Below, one piece after another: positions 52,491 through 62,000 of a DNA stretch of 64,000 nucleotides. The stretch is taken from contig CAWFQA010000001.1 in assembly GCA_963817855.1 (NCBI GenBank), forward strand, positions 1,364,001 through 1,428,000. The letters run 5' to 3'. Each line of letters starts with the position of its first letter. The first letter of the stretch is position 1. The translations under genes and the position numbers were made by a program. Under the pieces are notes generated by a model. The model saw only the letters and a list, made by a program, of their open reading frames with translations. It was not told the DNA's origin and ran no database searches. The stretch is from JAKAAZ01 sp963817855. GTDB taxonomy: Bacteria > Acidobacteriota > Terriglobia > Terriglobales > Acidobacteriaceae.

Positions 52491-53707
52491 TCACAGCATT
52501 TTCAACTCGAGAACGATCTCGATATCTCTCTGGAGCAGGTTCGCGATTTCTTCTAGCGGCATCCACGCTTGCGATCGGCTTAGCGGTTTGCGGCTGCAAC
52601 TCCAGTTCAAGCAAAGCAGCCGCAGCTGCTGCAACGTCGCCGACTCCACCCACTGTGGTCGATTGCGTCAAGGTCGTGTCTCGGAGACTCAACATTACGA
52701 TCGCACTGCCGGGGGAGCTGCTGCCCTTTGAAGAGGTGAGGATTTTCCCCAAGGTAAGTGGATTTGTAAAGTGGATCGGCGTCGATCGTGGATCGACTGT
52801 GAAGCAGGGGCAGCTTTTGGCTGTGCTGGTGGCTCCGGAAATTGTGGCACAGAAGTCGGAGGCCGAAGCGAAGGTTCTGAGTGCGGAGAATCAGCGCATT
52901 GCTGCGGAGGCGAAACTCGCCGCCGATGAAAGCAGCTGGGAGCGTCTGAAGCAGGCTGCCCACACGCCCGGGGTAATTTCCGACGAAGAACTTGAGGTGG
53001 CAGAGAAAGCAGCCACCGCAGACCGCGCTCGTGTGGTTGCGCTGCGGAATACCGCCGACGCCGCGCGCGCCAGCCTGCGCTCGGCTGCGGAAATGGAAAG
53101 CTACCTCCGAATCACCGCCCCATTTGATGGCATCGTGACCAGGCGCAACGTTCATCCCGGCGCGCTGATCGGCCCCGGCGGCAGTTCAGGCACGCAACCT
53201 TCGATGATGCGCATCGAGCAGGTTGCACACTTGCGATTGGTTGTTGCAGTGCCGGAGGCTTATGTGGCCGGCATTCAAAAAGGTCAGACAATTGACTTCA
53301 CAGTGCCGGCGTTTCCGGGCCGCACCTTCAAGGGCACGGTGGCGCGCCTCGCCGACTCCATCGATGTGTCGACCCGCACCATGCCGGTTGAAATGGATGT
53401 ATGGAACCCTCGATTGGAACTGCACTCTGGAATGTTTCCCTCAATTTTGTGGCCCGTGCGTCGTACATCAGAGACCCTTTTTGTTCCGCAGTCCGCAGTC
53501 GGCCGCAATATGGAACAGAATTATGTCGTCCTTCTTCGTGACGGCAAGGCAGAGCAAACAAGCATCAGGACGGGTGCAGTGATGGGCGGCATGACTGAGG
53601 TGTTTGGCAACCTTCAGCCGGGAAACCAGGTCGCTCTTCACGCAAGCGATGAATTGCGGTCCGGGACGGCTGTTTCCGCCCATGCCGTGAATGCTGACGT
53701 TCACTGA
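52487..53707 (+). CDS. RND efflux periplasmic adaptor (membrane fusion) lipoprotein
   Basis: 406 residues, GTG start overlapping the pump gene by four bases. A leader with AIGLAVCGCNSS gives a lipobox-like Cys, then an Ala-rich spacer. VRIFPKVSGFVKWIGVDRGSTVKQGQLLAVL is the lipoyl-like half motif, a helical hairpin follows (~110-190), and YLRITAPFDGIVTRRNVHPGALIG is the second half. The C-terminal beta-barrel ends with VQVALHASDELRSG-like strands. It links the pump to the TolC-like channel. Confidence 0.92.
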   Translation: MITAFSTRERSRYLSGAGSRFLLAASTLAIGLAVCGCNSSSSKAAAAAATSPTPPTVVDCVKVVSRRLNITIALPGELLPFEEVRIFPKVSGFVKWIGVDRGSTVKQGQLLAVLVAPEIVAQKSEAEAKVLSAENQRIAAEAKLAADESSWERLKQAAHTPGVISDEELEVAEKAATADRARVVALRNTADAARASLRSAAEMESYLRITAPFDGIVTRRNVHPGALIGPGGSSGTQPSMMRIEQVAHLRLVVAVPEAYVAGIQKGQTIDFTVPAFPGRTFKGTVARLADSIDVSTRTMPVEMDVWNPRLELHSGMFPSILWPVRRTSETLFVPQSAVGRNMEQNYVVLLRDGKAEQTSIRTGAVMGGMTEVFGNLQPGNQVALHASDELRSGTAVSAHAVNADVH

Positions 53708-53913
53708 AACCAAGCATGAACTCGTCGGTCTCCGATGTCCTCTGCTGCAGGCTGAAGCCAGCGGCCTGATTGGCGTGGGACTGCTGCGCAGCAGCAGACG
53801 CTGAGCGATGGCATTTCTGTCCTGGTTTTCGTTGGCGGTCGTAAGATCGGTTAACCCAATTGCACATCGTTGCGGGTTTTCTCCGCTGAATGGTACCCTT
53901 CATACAGCGCTTT

Positions 53914-53937
53914 CAGGACATCTTTTATGACGTCCTG
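53914..53937 (+). terminator. Possible weak terminator after the efflux operon
   Basis: CAGGACATC and GACGTCCTG form a 9-base-pair stem with one mismatch and a TTTTAT loop. No clear T-run follows, so confidence is low. The surrounding 332 bases (53708-54039) contain no gene; another small inverted repeat is CCCTGGTA/TACCAGGG (53958-53990). Confidence 0.3.
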
Positions 53938-54039
53938 TTGCTGTCTCCAAGCTGGTTCCCTGGTATTGAATTGACCCACATGTACCAGGGGTGATGCGGC
54001 CGGTTTTGGGGTACTTCTCCCAGCGTCAAATTCAAACGC

Positions 54040-54115
54040 GCCGACGTAGCTCAGTTGGTAGAGCAGCTGATTCGTAATCAGCAGGTCATCGGTTCAAGTC
54101 CGATCGTCGGCTCCA
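54040..54115 (+). tRNA. tRNA-Thr (CGT)
   Basis: Cloverleaf: acceptor GCCGACG pairs with CGTCGGC (54105-54111), D-loop AGCTCAGTTGGTAGAGC, anticodon stem GCTGA/TCAGC with loop TTCGTAA, so anticodon CGT (54072-54074 region) reads ACG, and T-loop GGTTCAAGTCC. CCA is encoded at 54113-54115. No integrase or direct repeat of the 3' end is nearby. Confidence 0.95.
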
Positions 54116-54388
54116 AATATCCTGTCTAAATCCATGCTCCGAATCTCATTCGTCGATTTCAGTAAGCGGTCACGAAAAGCTAGCCAACACGGTGATTATT
54201 CCGGATGTGAATCGCCAAATATCCGAGCCTGAATTTGGGCCTTATTCGAACTTTAAGATACTGATTCTAAGAGGAAGCGGAACGTTCTCAATTCCAGACG
54301 CTCGAGCAATCCGACCGACTAGTTTCGAATTCGGGGCCGGGATTGACACTAGACATTCGTTTTTCATTCGCCTAAACTGGCCCCCACA

Positions 54389-54598
54389 GTGAATCTGAAG
54401 CCCAAACCGCAACCTGTTCTCCGATGCAAAGGGTGCAGGGAAGCTATCCCCATTGGCGTCATGCCGACGTCGCATATTGTCCGGACTTGCCCACTGTGCG
54501 GCGAGCGGCGGCGATATCTCCCGGGAGACGCTTTTCACGGTCATCCGTCATTGGGTACCCGCAAGAAACCTGCCGGTCGAGTCAGGTATCCGTCGTAA
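54389..54598 (+). CDS. Small zinc-ribbon-like protein
   Basis: 69 residues, GTG start, no clear ribosome-binding site. CKGC (near residue 13) and CPLC (near residue 34) are spaced like a zinc ribbon, followed by GERRRYLPGDAFHGHP. Short proteins of this pattern occur in acidobacteria as I recall them, but I cannot verify this. The 647-base stretch between the tRNA and the receptor terminator holds only this credible candidate. Confidence 0.45.
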   Translation: MNLKPKPQPVLRCKGCREAIPIGVMPTSHIVRTCPLCGERRRYLPGDAFHGHPSLGTRKKPAGRVRYPS

Positions 54599-54709
54599 GC
54601 TTATCCACTGAGGCCAAGGCTTTGGTGATGGGTGAAGGCCTGATGCCATGCGTTCCCGTCAGAACCCTCTCAAGGGAGCCAGATTCTTCTTAATCATTTC
54701 TTTGAACAG

Positions 54710-54739
54710 AAAATAACGGCCCGCGAATATCGCGGGCCG
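54710..54739 (-). terminator. Rho-independent terminator of receptor gene 1
   Basis: On the minus strand CGGCCCGCG and CGCGGGCCG form a 9-10 base-pair stem with a short AT loop, followed by TTATTTT. It ends 24 bases after the receptor stop. The same hairpin, with a perfect T-run, ends the second receptor gene. Confidence 0.85.
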
Positions 54740-54762
54740 CCAGAATACTGCAGGCAACAAAT

Positions 54763-57700
54763 CTAGAAACTGAACTTCGCCTGCAACTGAATCGTTCGTG
54801 GTGTGTAGTTAGAGACATTCGTCAGGATGATGCCGTGGCTATTGGGCAGGCCCAGGTTCTGGTGGTTATAGACGTTGAAGATCTGAGCCTCAAAGTCGAA
54901 CACCAGATTTCTCCACAGCGGTGTCAGCTTATAGATGCTGGCGTCGAGGTTATTGAACCCAGGTCCGGTCATATAGTTGTACGGGATATTATTCCGGAAA
55001 TCGCCTTGCTGAGGGGTGCTGGTGTACTCATACGTCTGTCCAGCATAGGGGGTTGCAGAGGTTGGATCCCAGACGCTGTAGTCGAACCAATGGCTTGTTG
55101 TCCGTTGGCCTGGTGGCAGAATGCCGGTCTTGCCGGGAGCCAACACGATGCCCCGGCCACCCGGAGCACCGCTCACCGTGTTAGAGCCAAACGCCGAGGA
55201 ATATGGGGCAAAGTAAAAGCCGCTGTGCCACATGAAGAAGGGAGAGATATTGTACCCGCTGACCAGTGCGTTGACGATTCCATGCGCATTGCCAAGGTAC
55301 CGCTGGCCTTTGCCAAACGGGAGCTGGTAATGCGCATTCAGTTGGAAGGTCTTGGTAGGTAGCGAAGGATCGTTTCCGTAGATGGCCCGAATCCGGTCGG
55401 AAAGGGGAGCTCCACTAGTGAGGGGATTAGCCAGAGAATAGCCAGGAGTCAATGCGGCCGGAACGTTGGTACTTCCACCTGTGCCAAGCAGTCCTTGCCC
55501 GCCCGGCGCTCCTCCCCGCGAACTCGTGGCTCCACCGGTGGTCGTTAAGAATTTGCCCCAGGTAAAGTAAGATTGCAAGCTCAGTCCGTTGCCCCAGGTG
55601 TGCGTTAACTGCGCTTGCAGTTCATTCGTGTTGCCGTAGCCGTTGTAGTTGTTCTCATCGTAATTCCCGTTATTGGAAGAGAGAAAGTTCGTATACGAGC
55701 GCTGATAGAAGTTATTTCCCGCCTGGCATTGCGCGACATTGGTGCTTCCTGCAGCCGCGCAACTATTACGTGGAACGTTGGCGTTGATCGGATCGAACTG
55801 CAGCAGGTTGGTTTGGTAGTTGCCGATATAGCTCAGTTGGGCTCCTGTGTGCCAGGGCAAGATTCTCGAGAGAGTCAGGTTGTATTCCTGCACCGTAGAG
55901 GGTTTCACGTTCGGGTTCATGGAAACCAAGCCAAAGCCGCTACCCAGCGAAACCGATACATTACTGGTGTTCAGCAGCAGGCCGGGCGGGTTGCAGGTCC
56001 CTGCCGGGAGGCCAGTGCAATTCTGACTTCCCAGCATGAATTGATTAATCGGCTGCGGTCCGCCAAAATCCGCCGAAGCGACCGGGAACTCCAACTCGGC
56101 TGCAGCAGTACTGGTGGCAACACCATCGACCTCGCCTGGCTGGATGAGCGCGGAATAGCTGAAGGGCGGGTTCTTGCGCGTTGCCTGTTGGAACTGTTGC
56201 AATGGCATCACCCACTGATAGGTACCCCAGCTGCCACGCAAAACCGTTTTGTTGTTCAGCTGGTAGGCAAAGCCAACCCGCGGTTCAAAGTTGGTTTTTG
56301 GCATGGTGAACAAGCTGAGAGGATAGTGGGCCGCGGCAGCCGACTCGATTGGCAACCCTGCAGCAACGAACGAGTTGTACACGGCCTGCGGCGTTTGCGC
56401 TGGAAGAGGACCGCTGCCGGCATAGATGACCTCACCGCCCGGCACGTTGGGATTGAGGGTGGAAAAGAGTCCCGAGGCGTCGGAGAATGGAGTCCAGTAT
56501 TCATAGCGCAAACCATAGGTCAAAGTCAGGTTCTGGTTGACCCGCCAACTGTCCTGGGCAAAACCGGAATATTCTGTTTGCCGCGTGTGGTAGTGGGGAT
56601 AGATGGACAGGATGGATAAACTCGCATCCCCCAGCAGGAGCTGCGCCAACGACCCACCGGTGTCATTGACCTGTACGCCATAGTTTCGCGATCCATCCGG
56701 GTTCAGCGCGGTCGGGTCCTGTAAGCCAGTGAAGCTGCCGTCGAAAGTATAATTACCGCCCGGCTGACCAATCTCGTAGGTCGTGATCCGGGAGTTATCG
56801 ATCTCAAAACCAAACATCAACTGATGGCTGCCGCGGCTATAAGAGAACTGGTCGCTGCCGCTGATGATCTGGTTTGGATAGTCCTGCGGGTTGTCACGAT
56901 CGAGTGAGGTCCAGTAATTGTCGTTGCCGTAAAACCAATAGAAGCCAGGCCAGGAAACCAGGTCCGTGTACGCCGGTAGGCCGAGGGCGCCGATGATAGC
57001 GGGATTGGTTTGCGGCCCGCGGAAAGCGTGGTTGTACTGCACGCCGATATGCGCCACATTGACGGCTCTTGGTCCGATAGCAGTCGTTAGCGTAAGCGAA
57101 CCGTTCTGCCCGCCGTTGTCGCGTACATCCGGGGCGGTTGGTGCATAGTACAAAGGTGTCAATTGGTTTTGGCTGGTGTACGTGTATCGTGCGGCAAGGC
57201 GGTTAGGACCGAAGACCTGGTCCACCTTCGCCGTAATTTGCTTTTCGTCAGAAGTGGCCTTGGAACTTGGTGGTTCATAGTTCGGCGTGCCCTGCCAGAT
57301 GTCCGGGTTGTTGATGTTCGGCCGGGGATACGGGGTGAGCCCTGCTGCGGGAACGTTGCCGAAAATCTTTTGCACGACCGGATTCAAACGGTTCGGCGGA
57401 ATCACATTCAGCGCGCCGTTGTAAGAGAGCTGCGTGCGTCCATAGGTGTCCGTCACAGGATCATAAACGGTCGAGTTCGGATCGTAGTCATTGATCAGCT
57501 TGCCATTGGTGTCGAACACTGTAGACAGGTCGGCGCCATTGCCACCTTGGCCTGTCTGGGCTGCTGTGGGAACAATATATTGTTCCACCGCGTTCTGATT
57601 GTTCTTGATCCATTCAATGTCGAAAAAGAAGAAGGTCTTATTTCTTCCGTTATAAATTTTGGGAATCCAGACAGGGCCGCCAAGCTGGCCGCCGTATTCG

Positions 57701-58521
57701 TTGTGCTGCAGGTATGGGACGGTCGGTCCCGAGCGGAACGTTCTTGCCTGCAGGTGTTGGTTCCGATTCAATTCAAAGATTTGTCCATGAAACTGGTTGG
57801 TACCGCTCTTGGTGACAAGTTCGACTTCGCCCGGACGTCCGTATTCGGCCTCGCCGCCAGCGGTCATGATCTTGACTTCCTGGAAGGTGAGGGTTGACGG
57901 CGGAGTGGATTGAAGCTCGTTGCTCCAGTGGTTCACCATGGTCTGGCCGTCCACCAGGTAATCCAGTGATCCGCCGATAATGCCATTGACACGCGTATAA
58001 CCGTTGCCCGATCCACCGTAGCCGCCGGCGACAACGCCTGGGCTAAAGGCAAGAACATTTAAGACGCTGCGATTTTGCACCGGAATCGTAGAAATGGCAG
58101 TCGCATTCTTCACGTCGGAAAGCGTGGGATCGACCGAATCGATGATAGGTGTGACGTCTTGCACACTCACCCGCGTCGCCACACTGGCGGCATTCAGCGT
58201 CGCATCCACGACAGCGGATTGAGAAACACGCAGCGTAAGGACGCCGATCCAATTGGCAAATCCGGACGCACTGACACTCAAGTTGTAGTTCGCCGGCGAC
58301 AGGTTAGTAAAGGTGTAGAACCCGTCGCTGCGAGATTTTGTGGTGAGCTGCTGTGTTGTGCCGATGTCTGTCAGCGTGACGGTCGCGCCGGGCACAATGG
58401 CGCCGTGCGTATCCTTGACAGTGCCTTGGATCGATGAGTTCGCATTCTGTGCGAACGCACCCGCTGTAAAGGAACCAAACAGTACAAACAGCAGAAAAAC
58501 TTTGTACATTCTATACGTCAT
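54763..58521 (-). CDS. TonB-dependent receptor, Oar-like, copy 1
   Basis: Outer-membrane transporter/receptor, 1252 residues. Signal peptide MYKVFLLFVLFGSFTAGAFAQ; then a carboxypeptidase-regulatory-like domain (~27-105: SSIQGTVKDTHGAIVPGATVT, GFYTFTNLSPANYNLSVSASGF), a plug-like region (TPIIDSVDPTLSDVKNATAIST, RVNGIIGGSLDYLVDGQ), and a large beta-barrel with TKSGTNQFHGQIFELNRNQ and the terminal RTIQLQAKFSF ending in Phe. No TonB box was clear. Start ATG 58521 has AGGAG eight bases upstream. No TonB/ExbBD nor SusD is near. Acidobacteria use many such proteins for sugar or oligosaccharide uptake; the ligand is unknown. Confidence 0.93.
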   Translation of the reverse strand: MTYRMYKVFLLFVLFGSFTAGAFAQNANSSIQGTVKDTHGAIVPGATVTLTDIGTTQQLTTKSRSDGFYTFTNLSPANYNLSVSASGFANWIGVLTLRVSQSAVVDATLNAASVATRVSVQDVTPIIDSVDPTLSDVKNATAISTIPVQNRSVLNVLAFSPGVVAGGYGGSGNGYTRVNGIIGGSLDYLVDGQTMVNHWSNELQSTPPSTLTFQEVKIMTAGGEAEYGRPGEVELVTKSGTNQFHGQIFELNRNQHLQARTFRSGPTVPYLQHNEYGGQLGGPVWIPKIYNGRNKTFFFFDIEWIKNNQNAVEQYIVPTAAQTGQGGNGADLSTVFDTNGKLINDYDPNSTVYDPVTDTYGRTQLSYNGALNVIPPNRLNPVVQKIFGNVPAAGLTPYPRPNINNPDIWQGTPNYEPPSSKATSDEKQITAKVDQVFGPNRLAARYTYTSQNQLTPLYYAPTAPDVRDNGGQNGSLTLTTAIGPRAVNVAHIGVQYNHAFRGPQTNPAIIGALGLPAYTDLVSWPGFYWFYGNDNYWTSLDRDNPQDYPNQIISGSDQFSYSRGSHQLMFGFEIDNSRITTYEIGQPGGNYTFDGSFTGLQDPTALNPDGSRNYGVQVNDTGGSLAQLLLGDASLSILSIYPHYHTRQTEYSGFAQDSWRVNQNLTLTYGLRYEYWTPFSDASGLFSTLNPNVPGGEVIYAGSGPLPAQTPQAVYNSFVAAGLPIESAAAAHYPLSLFTMPKTNFEPRVGFAYQLNNKTVLRGSWGTYQWVMPLQQFQQATRKNPPFSYSALIQPGEVDGVATSTAAAELEFPVASADFGGPQPINQFMLGSQNCTGLPAGTCNPPGLLLNTSNVSVSLGSGFGLVSMNPNVKPSTVQEYNLTLSRILPWHTGAQLSYIGNYQTNLLQFDPINANVPRNSCAAAGSTNVAQCQAGNNFYQRSYTNFLSSNNGNYDENNYNGYGNTNELQAQLTHTWGNGLSLQSYFTWGKFLTTTGGATSSRGGAPGGQGLLGTGGSTNVPAALTPGYSLANPLTSGAPLSDRIRAIYGNDPSLPTKTFQLNAHYQLPFGKGQRYLGNAHGIVNALVSGYNISPFFMWHSGFYFAPYSSAFGSNTVSGAPGGRGIVLAPGKTGILPPGQRTTSHWFDYSVWDPTSATPYAGQTYEYTSTPQQGDFRNNIPYNYMTGPGFNNLDASIYKLTPLWRNLVFDFEAQIFNVYNHQNLGLPNSHGIILTNVSNYTPRTIQLQAKFSF

Positions 58522-58740
58522 TGGCTGGGCTCCTCATCGAATCGCGAAGCAAGCAAACATTTTTTATAGACGGTTTGAAACCTTGCACCTGATTTGAAGT
58601 CTGGGTGCCATTCAAAACCGGAAAATGCCTTCGACCGCAAGGGGCAGCGTGAGTCATCACGGTGGAGTTCTGCAAGGCCGATCGTGGGGCAAGATCGGAT
58701 CAAAAAAACGATACGAGACCTTGGTTGCGTTTGCGTCTTC

Positions 58741-58768
58741 ACTGTACCACGAAAGAAAAGCCTGTCAA
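58741..58768 (-). promoter_or_regulatory. Promoter of receptor gene 1
   Basis: Minus strand: TTGACA (58768-58763), 16 bases, TACAGT (58746-58741), conserved at the second copy. This predicts a leader of about 210 bases before ATG 58521, long enough for regulation, though no known riboswitch was recognised. Confidence 0.7.
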
Positions 58769-58825
58769 TAGAAACCTGACGCAAGTAGTGGCTGATCGTT
58801 TTCTCCTTTTGGGTTGCAGTGCGGC

Positions 58826-58839
58826 TAAAAACGATTTTA
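58826..58839. promoter_or_regulatory. AT-rich CG-centred element upstream of receptor 1 promoter
   Basis: TAAAAACGATTTTA, nearly palindromic around CG, ~58 bases upstream of the -35. The same 14-mer is kept before receptor gene 2 (62937-62950) although flanking bases differ. LacI/GalR-type operators have this shape. Nearby, GGTGCACATCA is repeated in tandem (58888-58909). Confidence 0.5.
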
Positions 58840-58964
58840 TTTTCCTATGTGGGCCTTTGTGCCTGCGTCCTCTCCGAACGTGGATTTGGTGCACATCAGG
58901 TGCACATCATTAGTGCTCCAGATCTTAGGCGAGCTTTTTCTTTTCGGCAAGTCACTCACCGAGC

Positions 58965-58994
58965 AAAAAAACGGCCCGCGAGTATCGCGGGCCG
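58965..58994 (-). terminator. Rho-independent terminator of receptor gene 2
   Basis: CGGCCCGCG/CGCGGGCCG stem with a short loop, followed on the minus strand by seven T. It ends 23 bases after the stop at 59018. It is the counterpart of 54710-54739. Confidence 0.92.
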
Positions 58995-59017
58995 TTAGAG
59001 TACTGCAGACAACAAAT

Positions 59018-62000
59018 TTAGAAGATGAACTTCGCCTGCAACTGAACCGTTCGCGGTGTACCGATGGAATTTAAGATTTGGCCGCTGCCATTTGTGTAGT
59101 TTGGAAGGTTCCAGTTCTGGTGATTGTAGACATTGAAGATCTGAGCCTCAAAGTCGAACACCAGATTTCTCCAGATCGGCGTCAACTTGTAGATGTTCGC
59201 ATCCATGTTGTTGAAGCCGGGACCTGTCATGTAGTTGCGTGGGACGTTGTTGTGGTAGTCGTTGTGGAGCGAGTCGCTGGAGTTGCTATAAACCAGATAC
59301 GTCTGGCCGGCATAGGGCGCACCGCTGGACTCGTCGTATGCACTGTCGTCGAACCAGTGCTGCGCATTTCTCTGGCTCTTTGGCAGGACACCAGTCTTGC
59401 CGGGCGCCAGATAGGTGTGGGAAGCAAGCGGAGTGTAGTAGGGCGCGAAATATAACCCGCTGTGCCATAGGAAGAATGCAGAGATGTTATACCCGCTGAC
59501 CAGCGCGTTCAGTAATCCGTGCGCATCGCCCAAAAAGGCCTGGCCTTTTCCAAATGGAAGCTGATAGTGACCATTAACCTGGAAGGTCTTCGCGGGCAAA
59601 TTGGAGTCTGGACCAAGGAGCGCACTTACGCGGTCGGCCCTGGAAGCTCCGGAGGTGGTGGGAGCGGTGAGCGAATAGCCAGGAGTCAGGGCGGCAGGTT
59701 CCGGGCTAAGCCCCCCCACTCCCAGCAGGCTGTCTTCTGACGTCGTCAGAAACTTTCCCCACGTGAAGTAAGACTGCAGCAGCAGACCATTGCCGAAGGT
59801 ATGCTGTACCTGCACCTGCAGTTCATTGCTGTGGGCAAAGCCGTCGTAGTAGTACAAGTCAAAATTCTGGCTCCCGGAGGTCGAGTAGACCGGATAGGCG
59901 CGCCGCGCCTTGGCAACGCCCGCCTCGCAATTCGGAATGTCCGTAGCTCCTGCGGTTGTGCACTCCAGCCGCGGAATTGTGTAGTTGATTGGATCTTCGT
60001 CCAGCAGGTTATAGCTGTAATTCCCGATATAGCTAAGCTGGAAACCTATGTGCGCCGGCAACTCGCGCGACAGGGTCAAGTTCCACTCCTGTACGGTTGA
60101 TGGCTTGTAGTTCGGGGACAGCGCGGCCCAGTTGAAGCCTCCACCCTGCGTAATATTTACGTTGCTGGTGTTCAAAATCATATCGGGGCCGCCCAGCGTA
60201 TATCGGTCGAGGGCCTGCGGTCCGCCGTATTGCGCCTGAGCGTTCGGAAACTCCAACTCCGCCGCGTTGGGATTGGTATTCGTGCCGTTGATTTCACCCG
60301 GAACCATCGAGGCCTGATAGAAGAAGGGAGGATTCTTCCGTGTGGCCTGTTCAAATTGCTGCAACGGAATGACCCACTGGTAAATTCCCCAGCCGCCGCG
60401 GAGAACGGTCATGTTATTGAGCTCATAGGCAAATCCGAGCCGAGGTTCGAAATTGTTCTTGGGCATGTTCAACAGGCTGGAAGGGTAACCAGCCTTATCA
60501 GACGACTCGATCGGCAAGCCGGCAGCTATATAGGAAGCCAGCACGGCCGGAGGCGTTTGCGCTGGCGCACCGGTGCCTGCATATACGGTGATTCCGCCGG
60601 CGACGTCGGGATCCAATGTGGAATAGAGTCCCTTAGCATCTTTGAATGCTGTCCAGTACTCATAGCGCAGTCCTAGATTTAGGGTCAGTTTTGGGCTGAC
60701 GCGCCAGTTGTCCTGAGCGTAGCCGTCGAACTCCGTTTGCTGGGTGTGATAGTGGGGATAGACATTCGTACTGAGGTAATCTACCTGGCCCAGCAGGAAG
60801 TCCGCCAGACCCGCGCCGGTGTTTGCGACGGCATTGCCGTCAGGTGCGGTGGGATCCTGGATCCCGCTGAAGAATCCGCTGAAGCCGTAATTGCTGCCCG
60901 GCTGGCCAACCTCGTAGGTGTTGATCCGCGTGTTGGCGACGTCGAAGCCGAACATCATCTGATGATTGCCGCGGTTGTAGGTAAACTGGTCACTGCCTAC
61001 AATGGTTGAGTTGGGATAGTCCTGCGGATTGTCGCGATCGATGCAGGTCCAGTAGCTGTCGCTGCCATATAAACAGAATTGCGGCCAGACCGGCAGGTTC
61101 TGGTAAGGCGGCAGACCCAGCGCCTGGGCAACCCCAGGAATACTTATCGGGCCGCGGAAGGCATGGTTGTAGGTTTCACCCACGTGTATCACATTGATGG
61201 CCCGCGGAGTGATGACGTGTGTAAATGTCAGCGAGCCGTTGTGTGCGCCGACTACTCCCCCATCCGGCTGTGTGGGGGCGTAGTACTTAGGCGAGATATT
61301 GGTTGAGTTCGAATAGGTATACCGTGCCGCTAGGCGATTGGGACCGAAAAGCTGGTCCACCTTGGCCGTGTATGTCTTTAGGTCGTTTGTGGCTTTGGAT
61401 GACGGAGGGATGTAATTGGGCGTGAAGTTTGCGAGATCGACATTACTCACGTTGACGTTCGGCAACGCCAGAGGCACAAGACCCGATACCGGGGTGATGC
61501 CGTAGACCTTTTGCGCGACCGGATTCAGGCGATTCGTCGGGATAACATTGTTCACGAATGGTGTGCGCGCATAGGGCGCCCCAGTCGTTGTGGTGTTTGG
61601 GTCGTAAATCGTGAGCGGGGTTGCGGTGCTTCCGGCCAGCAGCCCTGTCAGAATACCTTGGCGCTGCTCTTTGGTAGGAACGCTGTATTGCTCAAGGGCG
61701 TTACGCTTGTCCTTAATCCATTCAAAATCGACAAAGAAGAAGGTCTTGTTTCTTCCATTGTAGATTTTCGGAAGCCAGACCGGACCGCCGAGTTGTGCGC
61801 CGTATTCATTGTGCTGCAGGTAGGGGATCACCTTCCCTGTGTTGAAGGCATGGGCCTGCAAATGATTGTTCTGGTTCAATTCATAGATCTGTCCATGGAA
61901 TTGGTTGGTGCCGCTTTTGGTCACCAGTTCCACAACGCCGGGGCGGTTGTATTGCGCGTCGCCATTGGCTGTGATGACTTTGACTTCCTGGAAGGTCATG

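Larger units (their letters stand above)
54714..58895 (-). repeat. Tandem duplication unit 1 (terminator to promoter of receptor 1)
   Basis: The stretch from terminator hairpin through the receptor gene and about 370 bases upstream matches 58969-63010. Upstream sequence is nearly as alike as coding sequence: the -35, -10, a conserved AT-rich CG-centred element and the ribosome-binding region all align. The barrel-coding parts have diverged considerably. Confidence 0.85.

Noticed and set aside
53565..53903. 112-residue minus-strand frame after the adaptor gene
   Set aside because: It overlaps the end of the adaptor gene, has no start signal and shows no recognisable domain.
54040..54115. tRNA as an integration site
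   Set aside because: No integrase, no direct repeat of the tRNA 3' end and no foreign cargo were seen on either side.
55615..57897. Long plus-strand frames inside receptor gene 1
   Set aside because: Antisense to an intact 1252-residue receptor; low-complexity composition without motifs.
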